NCBI GenBank assembly: GCA_900319525.1
Contig: ONOU01000024.1
Span: 1 to 43,535 of the forward strand
DNA from: an uncultured Prevotellaceae bacterium
Lineage (GTDB): Bacteria; Bacteroidota; Bacteroidia; Bacteroidales; Muribaculaceae
Length of the DNA stretch: 43,535 bases
Direction: 5' to 3'
The position numbers and the translations under genes were made by a program. Numbering within the stretch: the stretch's first letter is position 1; every line of letters begins with the position of its first letter. The notes under the pieces are model-generated. The model made no database searches, was not told where the DNA came from, and worked only from the letters and a program-made list of their open reading frames with translations. Shown here in pieces: positions 34,921 to 43,152 of this stretch.

Positions 34921-35580
34921 CTATTCGTGGGTTTTAAGTACTGATTGATAGGCCGTTTCAAAGGTATTGAAATCAGCCGGGCTGTATAGCTTGCGCACCT
35001 CGTTGATGCGCGCATTGATGTCGTTCATGTCGGCTCCAGGCTCGTTGGCGTCATGAGCCAAGGCGGTACCCAGGGCAGCAGGCCTTGACGCCTGGACATA
35101 GACACACATCTGCTCATAGACCGAGAAGCCGTCAACGATGGCCTGCATCGTGCTGTCAAACACTGCGGCATGGCGGTCATAGCCCACCGTGTAGCACAGC
35201 CAGTGAATGAGCGAGAGGTAATCGGCTGCCGAGTCGGTATCAAACTCCCGTTCCATCAGCAGATCCACCATGGGGGGTACCTTGAGCTGCGCCAGTTCGC
35301 GTGGAGAGAGCACAATGACGTGAGCGGCCTGCAGCAACGAGTCACGCCCGTCGGCCAGCAAGGAGGCCGCAAAAGCGCGGTTGGCGGCTTTCACCTCCCA
35401 GGGCCATCGCAGGCTATCGTTACGCAGGGCGTTGAACCGCTGCACGGTCTGGTGCATCGCTGCCGTGTCGCCCCATGCAGCGAGGAATGCCTTTCCTGCC
35501 GCATCGCCACGCTTGGTCGCCTCGCCACAGGCGGTCAACAGCAGCACCAGGCCGATGAATAATAGTGGTAAGCGTCTCAT
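34921..35580 (-). CDS. Putative lipoprotein (219 aa)
   Basis: The signal is MRRLPLLFIGLVLLLTAC with the lipobox LTAC (Cys at 18). The mature part is alpha-helical in character (AFLAAWGDTAAMHQTVQRF, LSLIHWLCYTVGYDRHA) with no known motif. It overlaps the next lipoprotein gene upstream by 4 bp (ATGA), so translation is coupled. With that gene it may form an envelope pair; the shared operon with the prenyl synthase does not by itself explain its role. Unrecognised family. Confidence 0.75.
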   Translation of the reverse strand: MRRLPLLFIGLVLLLTACGEATKRGDAAGKAFLAAWGDTAAMHQTVQRFNALRNDSLRWPWEVKAANRAFAASLLADGRDSLLQAAHVIVLSPRELAQLKVPPMVDLLMEREFDTDSAADYLSLIHWLCYTVGYDRHAAVFDSTMQAIVDGFSVYEQMCVYVQASRPAALGTALAHDANEPGADMNDINARINEVRKLYSPADFNTFETAYQSVLKTHE

Positions 35581-35891
35581 TTTTTCTTCTGGTCATCGGG
35601 AAATATCGACTGATACAGCAGGCGGTCTTTCTCCTTGAGATAGGAACGGAAAGCCTCGTCAAACGCGCGCACGGCCGCCGAATCGCGCTTCAGGGCATAA
35701 ACGCTCTGCTTGGCCTTGGCGTCCATCACGGCACGCTCCATCGACATGGTGTCGGTATGATCCACCGCCACCAGTGCTGCCGCGGCCCTCATGCCGCTGT
35801 CGCGAGCCTCGGCATCCAGGGGCGATTTTTCCTCGGCACAACCAGCCATCAGCATCGCCAGCACCACTACTATATGTACCAGATATTTCAT
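35577..35891 (-). CDS. Putative lipoprotein (104 aa), operon start
   Basis: The signal is MKYLVHIVVVLAMLMAGC with the lipobox MAGC (Cys at 18). The short mature domain is helical, with charged heptad-like segments (AFDEAFRSYLKEKDRLLYQ). Its C-terminus overlaps the next gene. It is the first gene of a probable four-gene operon (35891 to 33141), with a promoter at 35911-35918. Unrecognised. Confidence 0.7.
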   Translation of the reverse strand: MKYLVHIVVVLAMLMAGCAEEKSPLDAEARDSGMRAAAALVAVDHTDTMSMERAVMDAKAKQSVYALKRDSAAVRAFDEAFRSYLKEKDRLLYQSIFPDDQKKK

Positions 35892-35910
35892 GTATCACTC
35901 AATTTTTCGG

Positions 35911-35918
35911 CAAACTTA
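35911..35918 (-). promoter_or_regulatory. -7 promoter box of lipoprotein-prenyl synthase-tatD operon
   Basis: Minus-strand TAAGTTTG followed by CC, 20 bp before ATG 35891. Confidence 0.6.
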
Positions 35919-35970
35919 CAAAAAAACTCGAAACAATCCCCTGTAGCGACCAAGAAAATCCACTTAACCC

Positions 35971-36531
35971 CTACCTGGCCGTTGAAGGATGCTCGGCCAG
36001 GTAGCGCCACAGGGGTGCCGCCATCAATGCCTGCAACTGGCGGTTCTCGCGCAGCATAGACTCGAGCTCGGCCCGCGTGAGCAGCAGCACCGCGATGTCC
36101 TCGCTGGCATCCAGCTGCTGATCTCCTAGGCGCTCCACGCCCTCGGCCAGAAAACAGTGCGTGATGTTATTGCAGATGCTCGGATTCTGACCCACGGTCA
36201 TGATTTCGCGCCACTGGCCGCCGCCATAGCCCGTCTCCTCGAGCAATTCGCGGCGTGCGGCATCGACGGGGGCCTCGCCCTGTTCCACAACTCCGGCACA
36301 CAGTTCATCGAGCACGATGTCCATTGCATGACGGTACTGCCTGACCATGACGAACTTACCATCGCCGGTAACAGCGATGATATTGACCCACTCGGGGTAT
36401 TCCAGCACATAGTGCTCTGGGTTAATGCGCCCGTCGGGCAGCTGTACCTTATCGACACGGGCCGTCAGCCAGGGCCGCTGGATGATGTAGCGACTCTCGA
36501 GCGTTGTCCATTTCTTGATTTCCTTTGCCAT
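35971..36531 (-). CDS. Nudix hydrolase (ADP-ribose/nucleotide-sugar pyrophosphatase type)
   Basis: 186 residues. The Nudix box is intact: G-x5-E-x7-REL-x-EETGY in GVVEQGEA...RRELLEETGY (about 80-102), whose glutamates bind Mg. The N-terminal strand region (RVDKVQLPDGRINPEHYVLEYP) and the PSICNNITHCFLAEGV segment resemble ADP-ribose pyrophosphatases, which split nucleoside-diphosphate sugars. The MITE at 36552-36741 begins 21 bp upstream of the start codon, where a promoter would be expected, and no normal -7 box is visible. Substrate is not certain. Confidence 0.9.
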   Translation of the reverse strand: MAKEIKKWTTLESRYIIQRPWLTARVDKVQLPDGRINPEHYVLEYPEWVNIIAVTGDGKFVMVRQYRHAMDIVLDELCAGVVEQGEAPVDAARRELLEETGYGGGQWREIMTVGQNPSICNNITHCFLAEGVERLGDQQLDASEDIAVLLLTRAELESMLRENRQLQALMAAPLWRYLAEHPSTAR

Positions 36532-36551
36532 GCTTTCCTTTTCATTGTTTT

Positions 36552-36741
36552 AGAGGACTTCTATAAATTAGCTTGGAATGTATTTGGATTGATTTTCAAT
36601 AAATTTGGCTGCGCCTCAGCAAATCGAGCAAGCTCATTTGCATTCGGCTAGCACAAATTTTCGAGTAGATTTTGACTTGAAAAGCGGCCAAAGACATCCA
36701 ACACTAAAAACTAACATTTTGGTAATTTATAGAAGTCCTCT
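36552..36741. mobile_element. MITE, 190 bp with 19-bp perfect terminal inverted repeats
   Basis: The left end AGAGGACTTCTATAAATTA (36552-36570) is the exact reverse complement of 36723-36741. The interior is AT-rich and non-coding, with a small hairpin AAATCGAGC-AA-GCTCATTT near 36620. No clear target-site duplication is seen. A 57-bp left-end match occurs at 18713-18769. It lies between the divergent nudix and upxY genes. No transposase is in the window, so any mobility would depend on a source elsewhere. Confidence 0.85.
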
Positions 36742-36772
36742 TTGTATATATAACGTGTAAAACGGGGCAATT

Positions 36773-36800
36773 GGTACAGTATTACAAAAAAAACTGTACC
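36773..36800. promoter_or_regulatory. Inverted repeat overlapping the upxY promoter
   Basis: GGTACAGT (36773-36780) and ACTGTACC (36793-36800) are perfect 8-bp arms with a 12-bp spacer. The right arm overlaps the first four bases of the -7 box at 36797-36804. This looks like an operator for a dimeric repressor; the regulator is unknown. Confidence 0.5.
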
Positions 36801-36804
36801 TTTG
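36797..36804 (+). promoter_or_regulatory. upxY-gmd-fcl -7 promoter box
   Basis: TACCTTTG followed by CG. The expected transcription start (~36811) is almost at the proposed GTG start codon. Confidence 0.6.
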
Positions 36805-36809
36805 CGCTC

Positions 36810-37406
36810 GTGGAAGTAAGGACAGTCATCAAGAAGGGGCGCGAGAAGAAGGTATGGTTTGCCATTCGCGTGACTTATAACCGCGAGCTCAAGGTCAAGG
36901 AGGACCTGGACACTCGCGGCATCACCAATTTTGTGCCCATGCAATACCGCCGCGAGGAGCGTCACGGTGTCATGGTCAAGCGGCTGGTGCCCAGCGTGCA
37001 CAACCTCATCTTCATCCACACCACGCCCAGCGAGATGGCCGAGTACAAGAGGACGACCCAATTGCCCATCCGCTACATCATGAACCGCGAGACGCACAAG
37101 CCCGTCACCGTCCCCACCCATGAGATGGAAAACTTCATCAGGGTCGCCGGCACCTATGACGAGAAGCTCATCTACCTCAACCCCGACCCGGGCGACTTCA
37201 CCAAGGGCGAGCGCGTGCGCATCATCGGTGGCCCGTTTGCGGGCGCCGAGGGGCTCTTTGTCCGCGTCAAGGGCGACCGCCGCGTGCTCATCAACATCCT
37301 GGGCCTCGTGGCCGTTGCCACCACCTACGTCCACCCGTCGATGATCGAGAAAATCACCGACACCGAGAATACACATCAACTGGATAACGCATTATCACCG
37401 ATATGA
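36810..37406 (+). CDS. UpxY-type transcription antiterminator (NusG family)
   Basis: 198 residues if started at GTG 36810. A NusG N-terminal domain begins at [20 protein letters not shown], and a KOW segment is at [19 protein letters not shown] (about 140-158). UpxY-like proteins let RNA polymerase read through long surface-polysaccharide operons. The frame extends back to 36771, but that part precedes the promoter. GTG 36810 is the only plausible start after it and would leave almost no leader. The stop overlaps the gmd start (ATGA at 37403-37406). Only gmd and fcl follow, so the usual long glycan operon is missing. I give no symbol because the capsule locus is not identified. Confidence 0.85.
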   Translation: MEVRTVIKKGREKKVWFAIRVTYNRELKVKEDLDTRGITNFVPMQYRREERHGVMVKRLVPSVHNLIFIHTTPSEMAEYKRTTQLPIRYIMNRETHKPVTVPTHEMENFIRVAGTYDEKLIYLNPDPGDFTKGERVRIIGGPFAGAEGLFVRVKGDRRVLINILGLVAVATTYVHPSMIEKITDTENTHQLDNALSPI

Positions 37407-38485
37407 ACGAGAATAAGCAGAAAGTTGCCTTGATTACAGGCATTACGGGCCAGGACGGGTCCTATCTCGCCGAATTCCTCCTGGACAAGGGGTATGAGGT
37501 GCACGGTATCCTGCGCCGCAGCAGTAGCTTCAACACCGGGCGCATCGAGCACCTGTACCTCGACGAGTGGGTGCGCGACATGAAGCAGCGCCGCCTCATC
37601 AACCTGCATTATGGCGACATGACCGACAGCAGTTCGCTCATCCGCATCATCGAGAAGATCAAGCCCGACGAGATATATAACCTGGCAGCGCAGAGCCACG
37701 TGAAGGTATCGTTTGACGTGCCCGAATACACTGCTGAGACCGACGCCGTGGGCACCCTGCGGCTCATCGAGGCCGTGCGCATCGCCGGCATGGAGAAAAC
37801 GACCAGGATCTATCAGGCCAGCACGAGCGAGCTCTACGGCAAAGTGCAGGAGGTACCGCAGCGCGAGACCACCCCGTTCTATCCCCGCAGCCCATACGGT
37901 TGCGCCAAGCTGTACTCGTTCTGGATCATGAAGAATTACCGCGAGAGCTACGGCATGTTCTGCGCCAACGGCATCCTGTTCAACCACGAGAGTGAGCGCC
38001 GCGGCGAGACCTTCGTCACACGCAAGATCACCTTTGCTGCCGCACGCATCGCCCACGGTCTGCAGGACAAGCTCTACCTGGGCAACCTCAACGCCCTGCG
38101 CGACTGGGGGTATGCCAAGGACTATGTGGAGTGCATGTGGCTCATCATGCAGCAGCCCGAGCCCGACGACTTTGTCATCGCCACGGGCGAGTGCCACTCG
38201 GTGAGGGAGTTCTGCACCCTGGCGTTCCATCATGCCGGCATCGAGCTGCAATGGCAGGGCGAGGGCATTGACGAAAAAGGCATCGACAAGGCGACCGGCA
38301 AAGTGCTCGTCGAGGTAGATCCCAAGTACTTCCGCCCCGCCGAGGTCGATCAGCTGCTGGGCGACCCCACCAAGGCCAAGCAGCAACTCGGCTGGAACCC
38401 GCAGAAGACCTCGTTCCAGGACCTGGTGCGCATCATGGTCGAGCATGACATGCAACACATCAAAAAAATCTATCACTTAAAATAG
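37403..38485 (+). CDS. gmd: GDP-mannose 4,6-dehydratase
   Basis: First step of GDP-L-fucose synthesis: GDP-mannose to GDP-4-keto-6-deoxymannose. A 360-residue short-chain dehydrogenase with the NADP-binding GITGQDGS (about 13-20), [20 protein letters not shown], catalytic Thr141/Glu143 in STSELYG, and Tyr165/Lys169 in [25 protein letters not shown] is the substrate loop. It is coupled to upxY by a 4-bp overlap and followed by fcl after 2 nt. Confidence 0.97.
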   Translation: MNENKQKVALITGITGQDGSYLAEFLLDKGYEVHGILRRSSSFNTGRIEHLYLDEWVRDMKQRRLINLHYGDMTDSSSLIRIIEKIKPDEIYNLAAQSHVKVSFDVPEYTAETDAVGTLRLIEAVRIAGMEKTTRIYQASTSELYGKVQEVPQRETTPFYPRSPYGCAKLYSFWIMKNYRESYGMFCANGILFNHESERRGETFVTRKITFAAARIAHGLQDKLYLGNLNALRDWGYAKDYVECMWLIMQQPEPDDFVIATGECHSVREFCTLAFHHAGIELQWQGEGIDEKGIDKATGKVLVEVDPKYFRPAEVDQLLGDPTKAKQQLGWNPQKTSFQDLVRIMVEHDMQHIKKIYHLK

Positions 38486-38487
38486 CC

Positions 38488-39558
38488 ATGGAAAAAGACG
38501 CCAAAATTTATGTAGCTGGCCACCGCGGACTCGTGGGCAGCGCCATCTGGAACAGCCTACAACGCAAGGGCTACACCAACCTCATCGGCCGCACCCACAA
38601 GGAACTCGACCTGATGGACGCCGCGGCAGTGCGGCAATTCTTTGATGAAGAGCGGCCCGAGTATGTGGTGCTGGCTGCAGCGCATGTGGGCGGCATCATG
38701 GCCAACCTCAAGTACCGCGCCGACTTCATCTTCCAGAACCTGGCCATCCAGCAGAACGTCATCGGCGAGAGCTGGCGCCACGGCGTGAAAAAACTGCTTT
38801 TCCTGGGCAGCACCTGCATCTATCCGCGCGAGGCACCCCAGCCCATCGCCGAGGATGCCCTGTTGACCTCGCCCCTGGAATATACCAATGAGCCCTATGC
38901 CATCGCCAAGATTGCCGGCATGAAGATGTGCGAGAGCTTCAACCTGCAATACGGCACCAACTATATCGCAGTCATGCCCACCAACCTGTACGGTCCCCGT
39001 GACAATTTTGACCTGGAAACAAGCCACGTCATGCCTGCCATGGTACGCAAGATGCATCTGGCCAAGCTATTGAACGAGGGCGACATCGACGGCATACGCG
39101 CCGACCTGGAGCGCCGACCCGTTGAGGGTACCGACGGCAACGGCACCGACGGGCAGATCGTCGCCCTGCTCGAGCGTTACGGCATCCTGCCCGACCGCCT
39201 GCGCCTGTGGGGCAGCGGAGCCCCCATCCGCGAGTTCCTGTGGAGCGAGGACATGGCCGATGCCAGTGTCTATTGCCTCGAGCACATCGACTTCCAGGAC
39301 GTGCTCGGCGAGGGCGACGAGGTGCGCAATTGCCACATCAACATCGGCAGCGGCAAGGAAGTCACCATCAAGCAGCTGGCCGAACTTGTCAAGAAGACCG
39401 TCGGCTATCGCGGCGTCATCGAGTGGGACACCACCAAGCCCGACGGCACCCTGCGCAAACTCACCGACGTGTCCAAGCTGCACGCCCTGGGCTGGCGCCA
39501 CACCATGGAACTCGAGGACGGCGTTCCCGCCCTCTACCGCTGGTATCTGGAGAATTGA
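38488..39558 (+). CDS. fcl: GDP-L-fucose synthase
   Basis: Epimerises and reduces GDP-4-keto-6-deoxymannose to GDP-L-fucose. 356 residues with NADP-binding GHRGLVGSA (11-19), Ser108 in GSTCIYP, and Tyr137/Lys141 in EPYAIAKIAG. An insert of about 35 residues at ~195-230 (LNEGDIDGIRADLERRP onward) makes it longer than the E. coli enzyme (about 321), as seen in other Bacteroidota versions. With gmd it gives the donor for fucosylated surface glycans. No fucosyltransferase is in the window. A hairpin at 39590-39617 follows but lacks a T-run. Confidence 0.97.
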   Translation: MEKDAKIYVAGHRGLVGSAIWNSLQRKGYTNLIGRTHKELDLMDAAAVRQFFDEERPEYVVLAAAHVGGIMANLKYRADFIFQNLAIQQNVIGESWRHGVKKLLFLGSTCIYPREAPQPIAEDALLTSPLEYTNEPYAIAKIAGMKMCESFNLQYGTNYIAVMPTNLYGPRDNFDLETSHVMPAMVRKMHLAKLLNEGDIDGIRADLERRPVEGTDGNGTDGQIVALLERYGILPDRLRLWGSGAPIREFLWSEDMADASVYCLEHIDFQDVLGEGDEVRNCHINIGSGKEVTIKQLAELVKKTVGYRGVIEWDTTKPDGTLRKLTDVSKLHALGWRHTMELEDGVPALYRWYLEN

Positions 39559-39674
39559 TTCTCCCGGTCACAGTGCCATGGGTAACAACGGCGACACGAT
39601 CCCATTCCCGTGTCACCGATATGAGGGATTAACGTAAAAATCAAAAGGGAACAATCTTTTTCCCTAAAGAATTA

Positions 39675-39705
39675 TTGCTTAATTGAAGGGCTATTGCTAT
39701 CTTTG
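39675..39705 (+). promoter_or_regulatory. -33/-7 promoter of the 443-aa gene
   Basis: TTG (39675-39677), 20 bp spacer, TATCTTTG (39698-39705). ATG 39733 lies 27 nt after the box. Confidence 0.7.
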
Positions 39706-39732
39706 TAGCCTCAACATTTAAGCTTTAATCTC

Positions 39733-41064
39733 ATGAATATTATCAATCTAACAACAGAAAGTACCAAGTATAACCTTGTACAAGAATCAATCGAGAAAAT
39801 GGATTCAGCTTTGATGGGATGCAACGATGCTCCCTGGATCCAACTTTCCTCCTATCAGGCAATCATTTCTGAGGGCGGCTCGTTTGGCAGCTTTGCCTAT
39901 CGATATGCCAACAAAGTTCCCGTTTTCTTCGTTACCGTTGGCATGGCAGGCAAGTCTGTTGATGTCACATTCCAGGGCCGCAACATGAAGGTGATGGTCC
40001 CCAATGACAGTAAGCCCTCAACAAGGTTGGAGGGTGATGTCAATACGATTCTTGGCAATACCCAGAAGACGAGTATTAAAAGCGCTGCCGCCCCCATCAA
40101 GCTTGAGGCTAGAGCAATCATGGGAGTGTCGACTCACATTGACACGTGGGGCTTGTACGTCAGCTCCTGCAAGCCGCTTCAAAAAGGCGTCAATACCCAG
40201 CCAATGATCTTCATCTGGGTGGATAAGATCTATGATTACGTGCAAAAGAATCACCAGGGGAACAGCGCTTACTATAACCTGTACACCTGCCAGACCATAC
40301 TGCTCGAGATGATGCATGCCTTGATGGACATCAACGTCTTGACCTCTACACTGCCCAGCAATACCGGCTCTATTCCCGAATGGTTCAATGTGCTGAGGGA
40401 GGGATCGGTTGCCGCAGCCGCATCATTGACGATGATGGATGGCGAGTGGAATCCCAACGACATCAATTACTTGGCAAAGTGCTTATCGGATGCAAGCATG
40501 CCGTTCCAGTATCGTCTGGGTCCCTGCTATTACAAGGCAGGAAAAGACGCTGTTGATCGTGCTATCGAGAACTGGATCGGGCGCAAGTATAACAAAAAGT
40601 TGGCCGAGGATTTGTTACGGTACGCCAAGACTTCCTTCCCAAAGACCAGCGCCGAACAATTGGCATTGTATGATGAGGGATTCACTGGCCGTCAGGTTTC
40701 CGTCTTTAAGTATCAGAGCAATCTTTCCCGTCCTAACGACATGATCCTCTATTCCAAAGAAGCGCTTGTGATAAAGGTCATCCGTGACTATTCAGAGATG
40801 CACCCGACCTCAAAGAGTGGCCTGATTGCTGCATTCCCCAGCAACCTCAACGAGGACTTTGAAGTATTCATCGATCCACAGGTGACAGACCATTTCACAG
40901 ATAAACATGATCCCTCAAACACCCGCCCTGTGTATGACAACCATGATGTGAAATGCACCGACGGAAAACTGATTATCTGTGACTACTGGCACATTAACTC
41001 AATGCACCCGTTTGTTGAGCACGCCCGCAGCCTCGGCTTCAACATCATTGACTTCTGGTCGTAA
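39733..41064 (+). CDS. Unrecognised 443-aa protein with HExxH-like but altered motif
   Basis: It is cytoplasmic by appearance, with no signal peptide or membrane helix. A possible degenerate gluzincin-type metallopeptidase core lies mid-protein: LLEMMHALMDI, where Leu191-Glu192-x-x-His195 would be the zinc motif with Leu replacing the first His, and Glu223 in EWFNVLREGSVAAAASL sits where a third ligand would be. The N-terminal ~100 residues form beta-rich segments (GSFGSFAYRYANKVPVFFVTVG). The C-terminal ~130 residues (VIKVIRDYSEMHPTSKSGLI, IICDYWHINSMHPFVEHARS) match nothing I know. Codon use is less GC-rich than the housekeeping genes, so it may be acquired. It has its own promoter and terminator. 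Confidence 0.75.
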   Translation: MNIINLTTESTKYNLVQESIEKMDSALMGCNDAPWIQLSSYQAIISEGGSFGSFAYRYANKVPVFFVTVGMAGKSVDVTFQGRNMKVMVPNDSKPSTRLEGDVNTILGNTQKTSIKSAAAPIKLEARAIMGVSTHIDTWGLYVSSCKPLQKGVNTQPMIFIWVDKIYDYVQKNHQGNSAYYNLYTCQTILLEMMHALMDINVLTSTLPSNTGSIPEWFNVLREGSVAAAASLTMMDGEWNPNDINYLAKCLSDASMPFQYRLGPCYYKAGKDAVDRAIENWIGRKYNKKLAEDLLRYAKTSFPKTSAEQLALYDEGFTGRQVSVFKYQSNLSRPNDMILYSKEALVIKVIRDYSEMHPTSKSGLIAAFPSNLNEDFEVFIDPQVTDHFTDKHDPSNTRPVYDNHDVKCTDGKLIICDYWHINSMHPFVEHARSLGFNIIDFWS

Positions 41065-41129
41065 GCACCACACAGGCAGCGCCTCTACACCTTATCAGTC
41101 CGAGAGACAAGCCGACTGACATCACCACC

Positions 41130-41171
41130 AAATCCATCGCTTCGTTATGAGCGATGGATTTAGTTTTTTAG
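41130..41171 (+). terminator. Strong intrinsic terminator
   Basis: AAATCCATCGCT (41130-41141) pairs perfectly over 12 bp with AGCGATGGATTT (41150-41161), followed by AGTTTTTT. Confidence 0.9.
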
Positions 41172-41466
41172 AGCTGTAAACCAATTCAGTGATAAAACCG
41201 TCAAACTGTCAACCCGTTTTAGTCGAACGCCTAAAATTAGTGTAAACAAACTTAGCTAATCCCCCTCAAATCCGTCAAGTAATTCTCGGGATAGTCAGTT
41301 TAAACTGTTAATAAAAATGTTATCTAATTCTCTTACATATAAGGGTTTAATGCAAGAATGAGAAGAACGAAAAATGAGAATTCGTGAGCTATAGATCCCC
41401 CAAAAACGAGTAATAACTTAGTCCTCTCTCTGTCTGTTTTTATCATTAGAATTAAACTTTTTCAAG
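41172..41466. other. AT-rich intergenic region
   Basis: About 295 bp with no coding frame. It holds a perfect 12-bp palindrome CAGTTTAAACTG (41296-41307), and CCTCAAATCCG (~41264), which recurs near 43443. Nothing else is recognised. Confidence 0.4.
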
Positions 41467-41489
41467 CCTCGGTCGCAAAATGGCCGAGG
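41467..41489. promoter_or_regulatory. Hairpin or operator upstream of WYL gene
   Basis: CCTCGGTC (41467-41474) pairs with GGCCGAGG (41482-41489) around a 7-base loop. It ends 8 bp before the -7 box, so it could be an operator for the WYL regulator or a small terminator. Confidence 0.35.
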
Positions 41490-41496
41490 TTTGTTG

Positions 41497-41504
41497 TAAC
41501 TTTG
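41497..41504 (+). promoter_or_regulatory. -7 promoter box of WYL-exonuclease pair
   Basis: TAACTTTG followed by TGG, 28 nt before ATG 41533. Confidence 0.6.
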
Positions 41505-41532
41505 TGGCGGTAACTTTTAAATCGCGGATTGT

Positions 41533-42477
41533 ATGGCGAAAAAACAGAAAGACAGAGGACCCGACTTGATGAGCAAGTATGTGTGGCTGATAGAGACTAT
41601 CTATCGGGCCAAGTGGATCTCGTATAATGAACTTAACGAGCGATGGAAAAATGACACTGATTTTAGCAGTGGTGAAGATCTCCCCAAAAGGACATTGAAA
41701 CGATGGCTTGATACCATTGAGGTCTTGTTTGGAATCAACATCGAGAATGAAGGCCGTGGCGAATATCGTTACCACATCGATGATGACGAGAATCTCGCCA
41801 AGAAAGGTCTCCGCTCGTGGCTCTATGGCACGTTTTCGGTAAGCAATGCGTTGGTAAGCAGCAAGAGTATCCGAGACCGCATTTTGCTGGAGTATGTGCC
41901 CACGGGGCAAGAGTATCTGCAGACCATCATTGATGCGATGAAGGAGAATCGAGAGATACATATCACCTACTACAATCCTTGGAAGGATGAGGAATTTGAC
42001 CTGATACTGCAGCCGCTGTGTGTGAGGCTTTTCAGGCAACGATGGTACGTGATCGCTCTCAACCATTATCCTTGGCTCAATGAAGATGGTCCAAGGATTT
42101 ACTCCCTTGAACGCATCAGGGCTTTGCAGGTCAGAGATGAGACCTTCAATATGCCCAACGATTGGAGCGCCGAGGAGTATTTTGAAGGATGCTTCGGTGT
42201 GATTCGTGACCATGATTACGACAAAGAGCTCGTGAAACTGAAGGTAACAGCAGGCCAAGCCAACTACATTCGTGGGCTCAGGTTGCATGAGTCACAGAAG
42301 GAGGTTGAGCGCAATGATGAATACAGCATCTTCACCTTATTCATTCGCCCAGCTTTTGACTTTATTCAGGAATTGTTCTGGCAAGGCGAGGATGTTGAAG
42401 TGCTCGAGCCGCAGTGGCTCCGTGAGGAGATTGCGGCAAAAATCGAGCGCATGTTTAACCGATATAAGAAAGATTGA
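41533..42477 (+). CDS. WYL-domain transcriptional regulator
   Basis: 314 residues. The N-terminal region (about 1-70; YVWLIETIYRAKWISYNELNERW) reads as a winged-helix DNA-binding domain. The central WYL domain (about 140-215) has ITYYNPWKDEEFDLILQPL, then RLFRQRWYVIAL, and a YSLERIRAL end. A C-terminal WCX-like extension follows (EVLEPQWLREEIAAKIERM). WYL domains sense nucleic acids or nucleotides and often control defence or repair genes. The exonuclease gene starts 3 nt after the stop, so they form an operon that it may autoregulate through the hairpin at 41467-41489. Confidence 0.9.
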   Translation: MAKKQKDRGPDLMSKYVWLIETIYRAKWISYNELNERWKNDTDFSSGEDLPKRTLKRWLDTIEVLFGINIENEGRGEYRYHIDDDENLAKKGLRSWLYGTFSVSNALVSSKSIRDRILLEYVPTGQEYLQTIIDAMKENREIHITYYNPWKDEEFDLILQPLCVRLFRQRWYVIALNHYPWLNEDGPRIYSLERIRALQVRDETFNMPNDWSAEEYFEGCFGVIRDHDYDKELVKLKVTAGQANYIRGLRLHESQKEVERNDEYSIFTLFIRPAFDFIQELFWQGEDVEVLEPQWLREEIAAKIERMFNRYKKD

Positions 42478-42480
42478 TCC

Positions 42481-43002
42481 ATGAGAGATTTTGCAGCTAT
42501 AGATTTCGAGACGGCTAACTATGACCGTTCTTCGGTATGTTCCGTTGGAGTGGTCATCGTTCGGGACAGGGAGATTGTGGACAAGTTCTACTCGCTCATC
42601 CAGCCCGAGCCCAACTATTATAACTACTGGTGCACTCAGGTGCATGGCCTGTGCCGAGCAGACACCGACGATGCCCCGGTGTTCCCCGATGTGTGGGCAC
42701 AGATTGAGCCTCTGATTGAAGGTCTGCCGCTGGTAGCCCACAACCGCCCCTTTGACGAAGGTTGCCTTCGCGCCGTCTTCCGCACCTATCAGATGGATTA
42801 TCCAGAGTACGAGTTCCTCGACACCCTGGCCGCATCCCGCCGCTTGCAACCCGACTTGGAAAACCATCAGCTCCAGACCGTAGCTGCCGCCTGCGGCTTC
42901 CAATTGGAGAACCACCACGCCCTCGCTGACGCCGAGGCCTGCGCCTGGATAGCCCTCCACCTTTTCTCAGACAACAATAACAACTCAATTGACAACAATT
43001 GA
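42481..43002 (+). CDS. DEDDh 3'-5' exonuclease (DnaQ-like)
   Basis: 173 residues: Exo I AAIDFETANY (Asp and Glu ligands), Exo II LPLVAHNRPFDEGCL, and Exo III HALADAEACAW with the His and Asp of the DEDDh type. Such small proteins degrade DNA or RNA from the 3' end in repair or proofreading. It is coupled to the WYL regulator upstream (3-nt gap). The Asn-rich C-terminus (NNNNSIDNN) and the repeated CAATTGACAACAATTGACAAC DNA suggest a slippage-made end. Confidence 0.9.
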   Translation: MRDFAAIDFETANYDRSSVCSVGVVIVRDREIVDKFYSLIQPEPNYYNYWCTQVHGLCRADTDDAPVFPDVWAQIEPLIEGLPLVAHNRPFDEGCLRAVFRTYQMDYPEYEFLDTLAASRRLQPDLENHQLQTVAAACGFQLENHHALADAEACAWIALHLFSDNNNNSIDNN

Positions 43003-43091
43003 CAACAAAATGGGCTGCTTTGATTCAATTAAGGCTTTCCACCGCTCCAAAGCCCGCCAATCATTTTCCTGCTGATTTTCAGCAACTTTTA

Positions 43092-43123
43092 TTTGGTGGA
43101 TTTAATAAATACAGTTATATTTG
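43092..43123 (+). promoter_or_regulatory. Full -33/-7 promoter of small acidic gene
   Basis: TTTG (43092-43095), 20 bp spacer, TATATTTG (43116-43123). The match is as good as the one at 7410-7441. Confidence 0.75.
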
Positions 43124-43152
43124 CAGACCAAAAATCACTAAATACAATATCA

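Noticed and set aside
37376-38476. 366-codon minus-strand frame over gmd
   Set aside because: Antisense to gmd with no coding features of its own.
41172-41466. tRNA or small-RNA gene
   Set aside because: No TTCGA(A/T) arm, no cloverleaf, no promoter-terminator pair.
43010-43075. 21-codon frame just after the exonuclease
   Set aside because: Too short and without features; probably chance.
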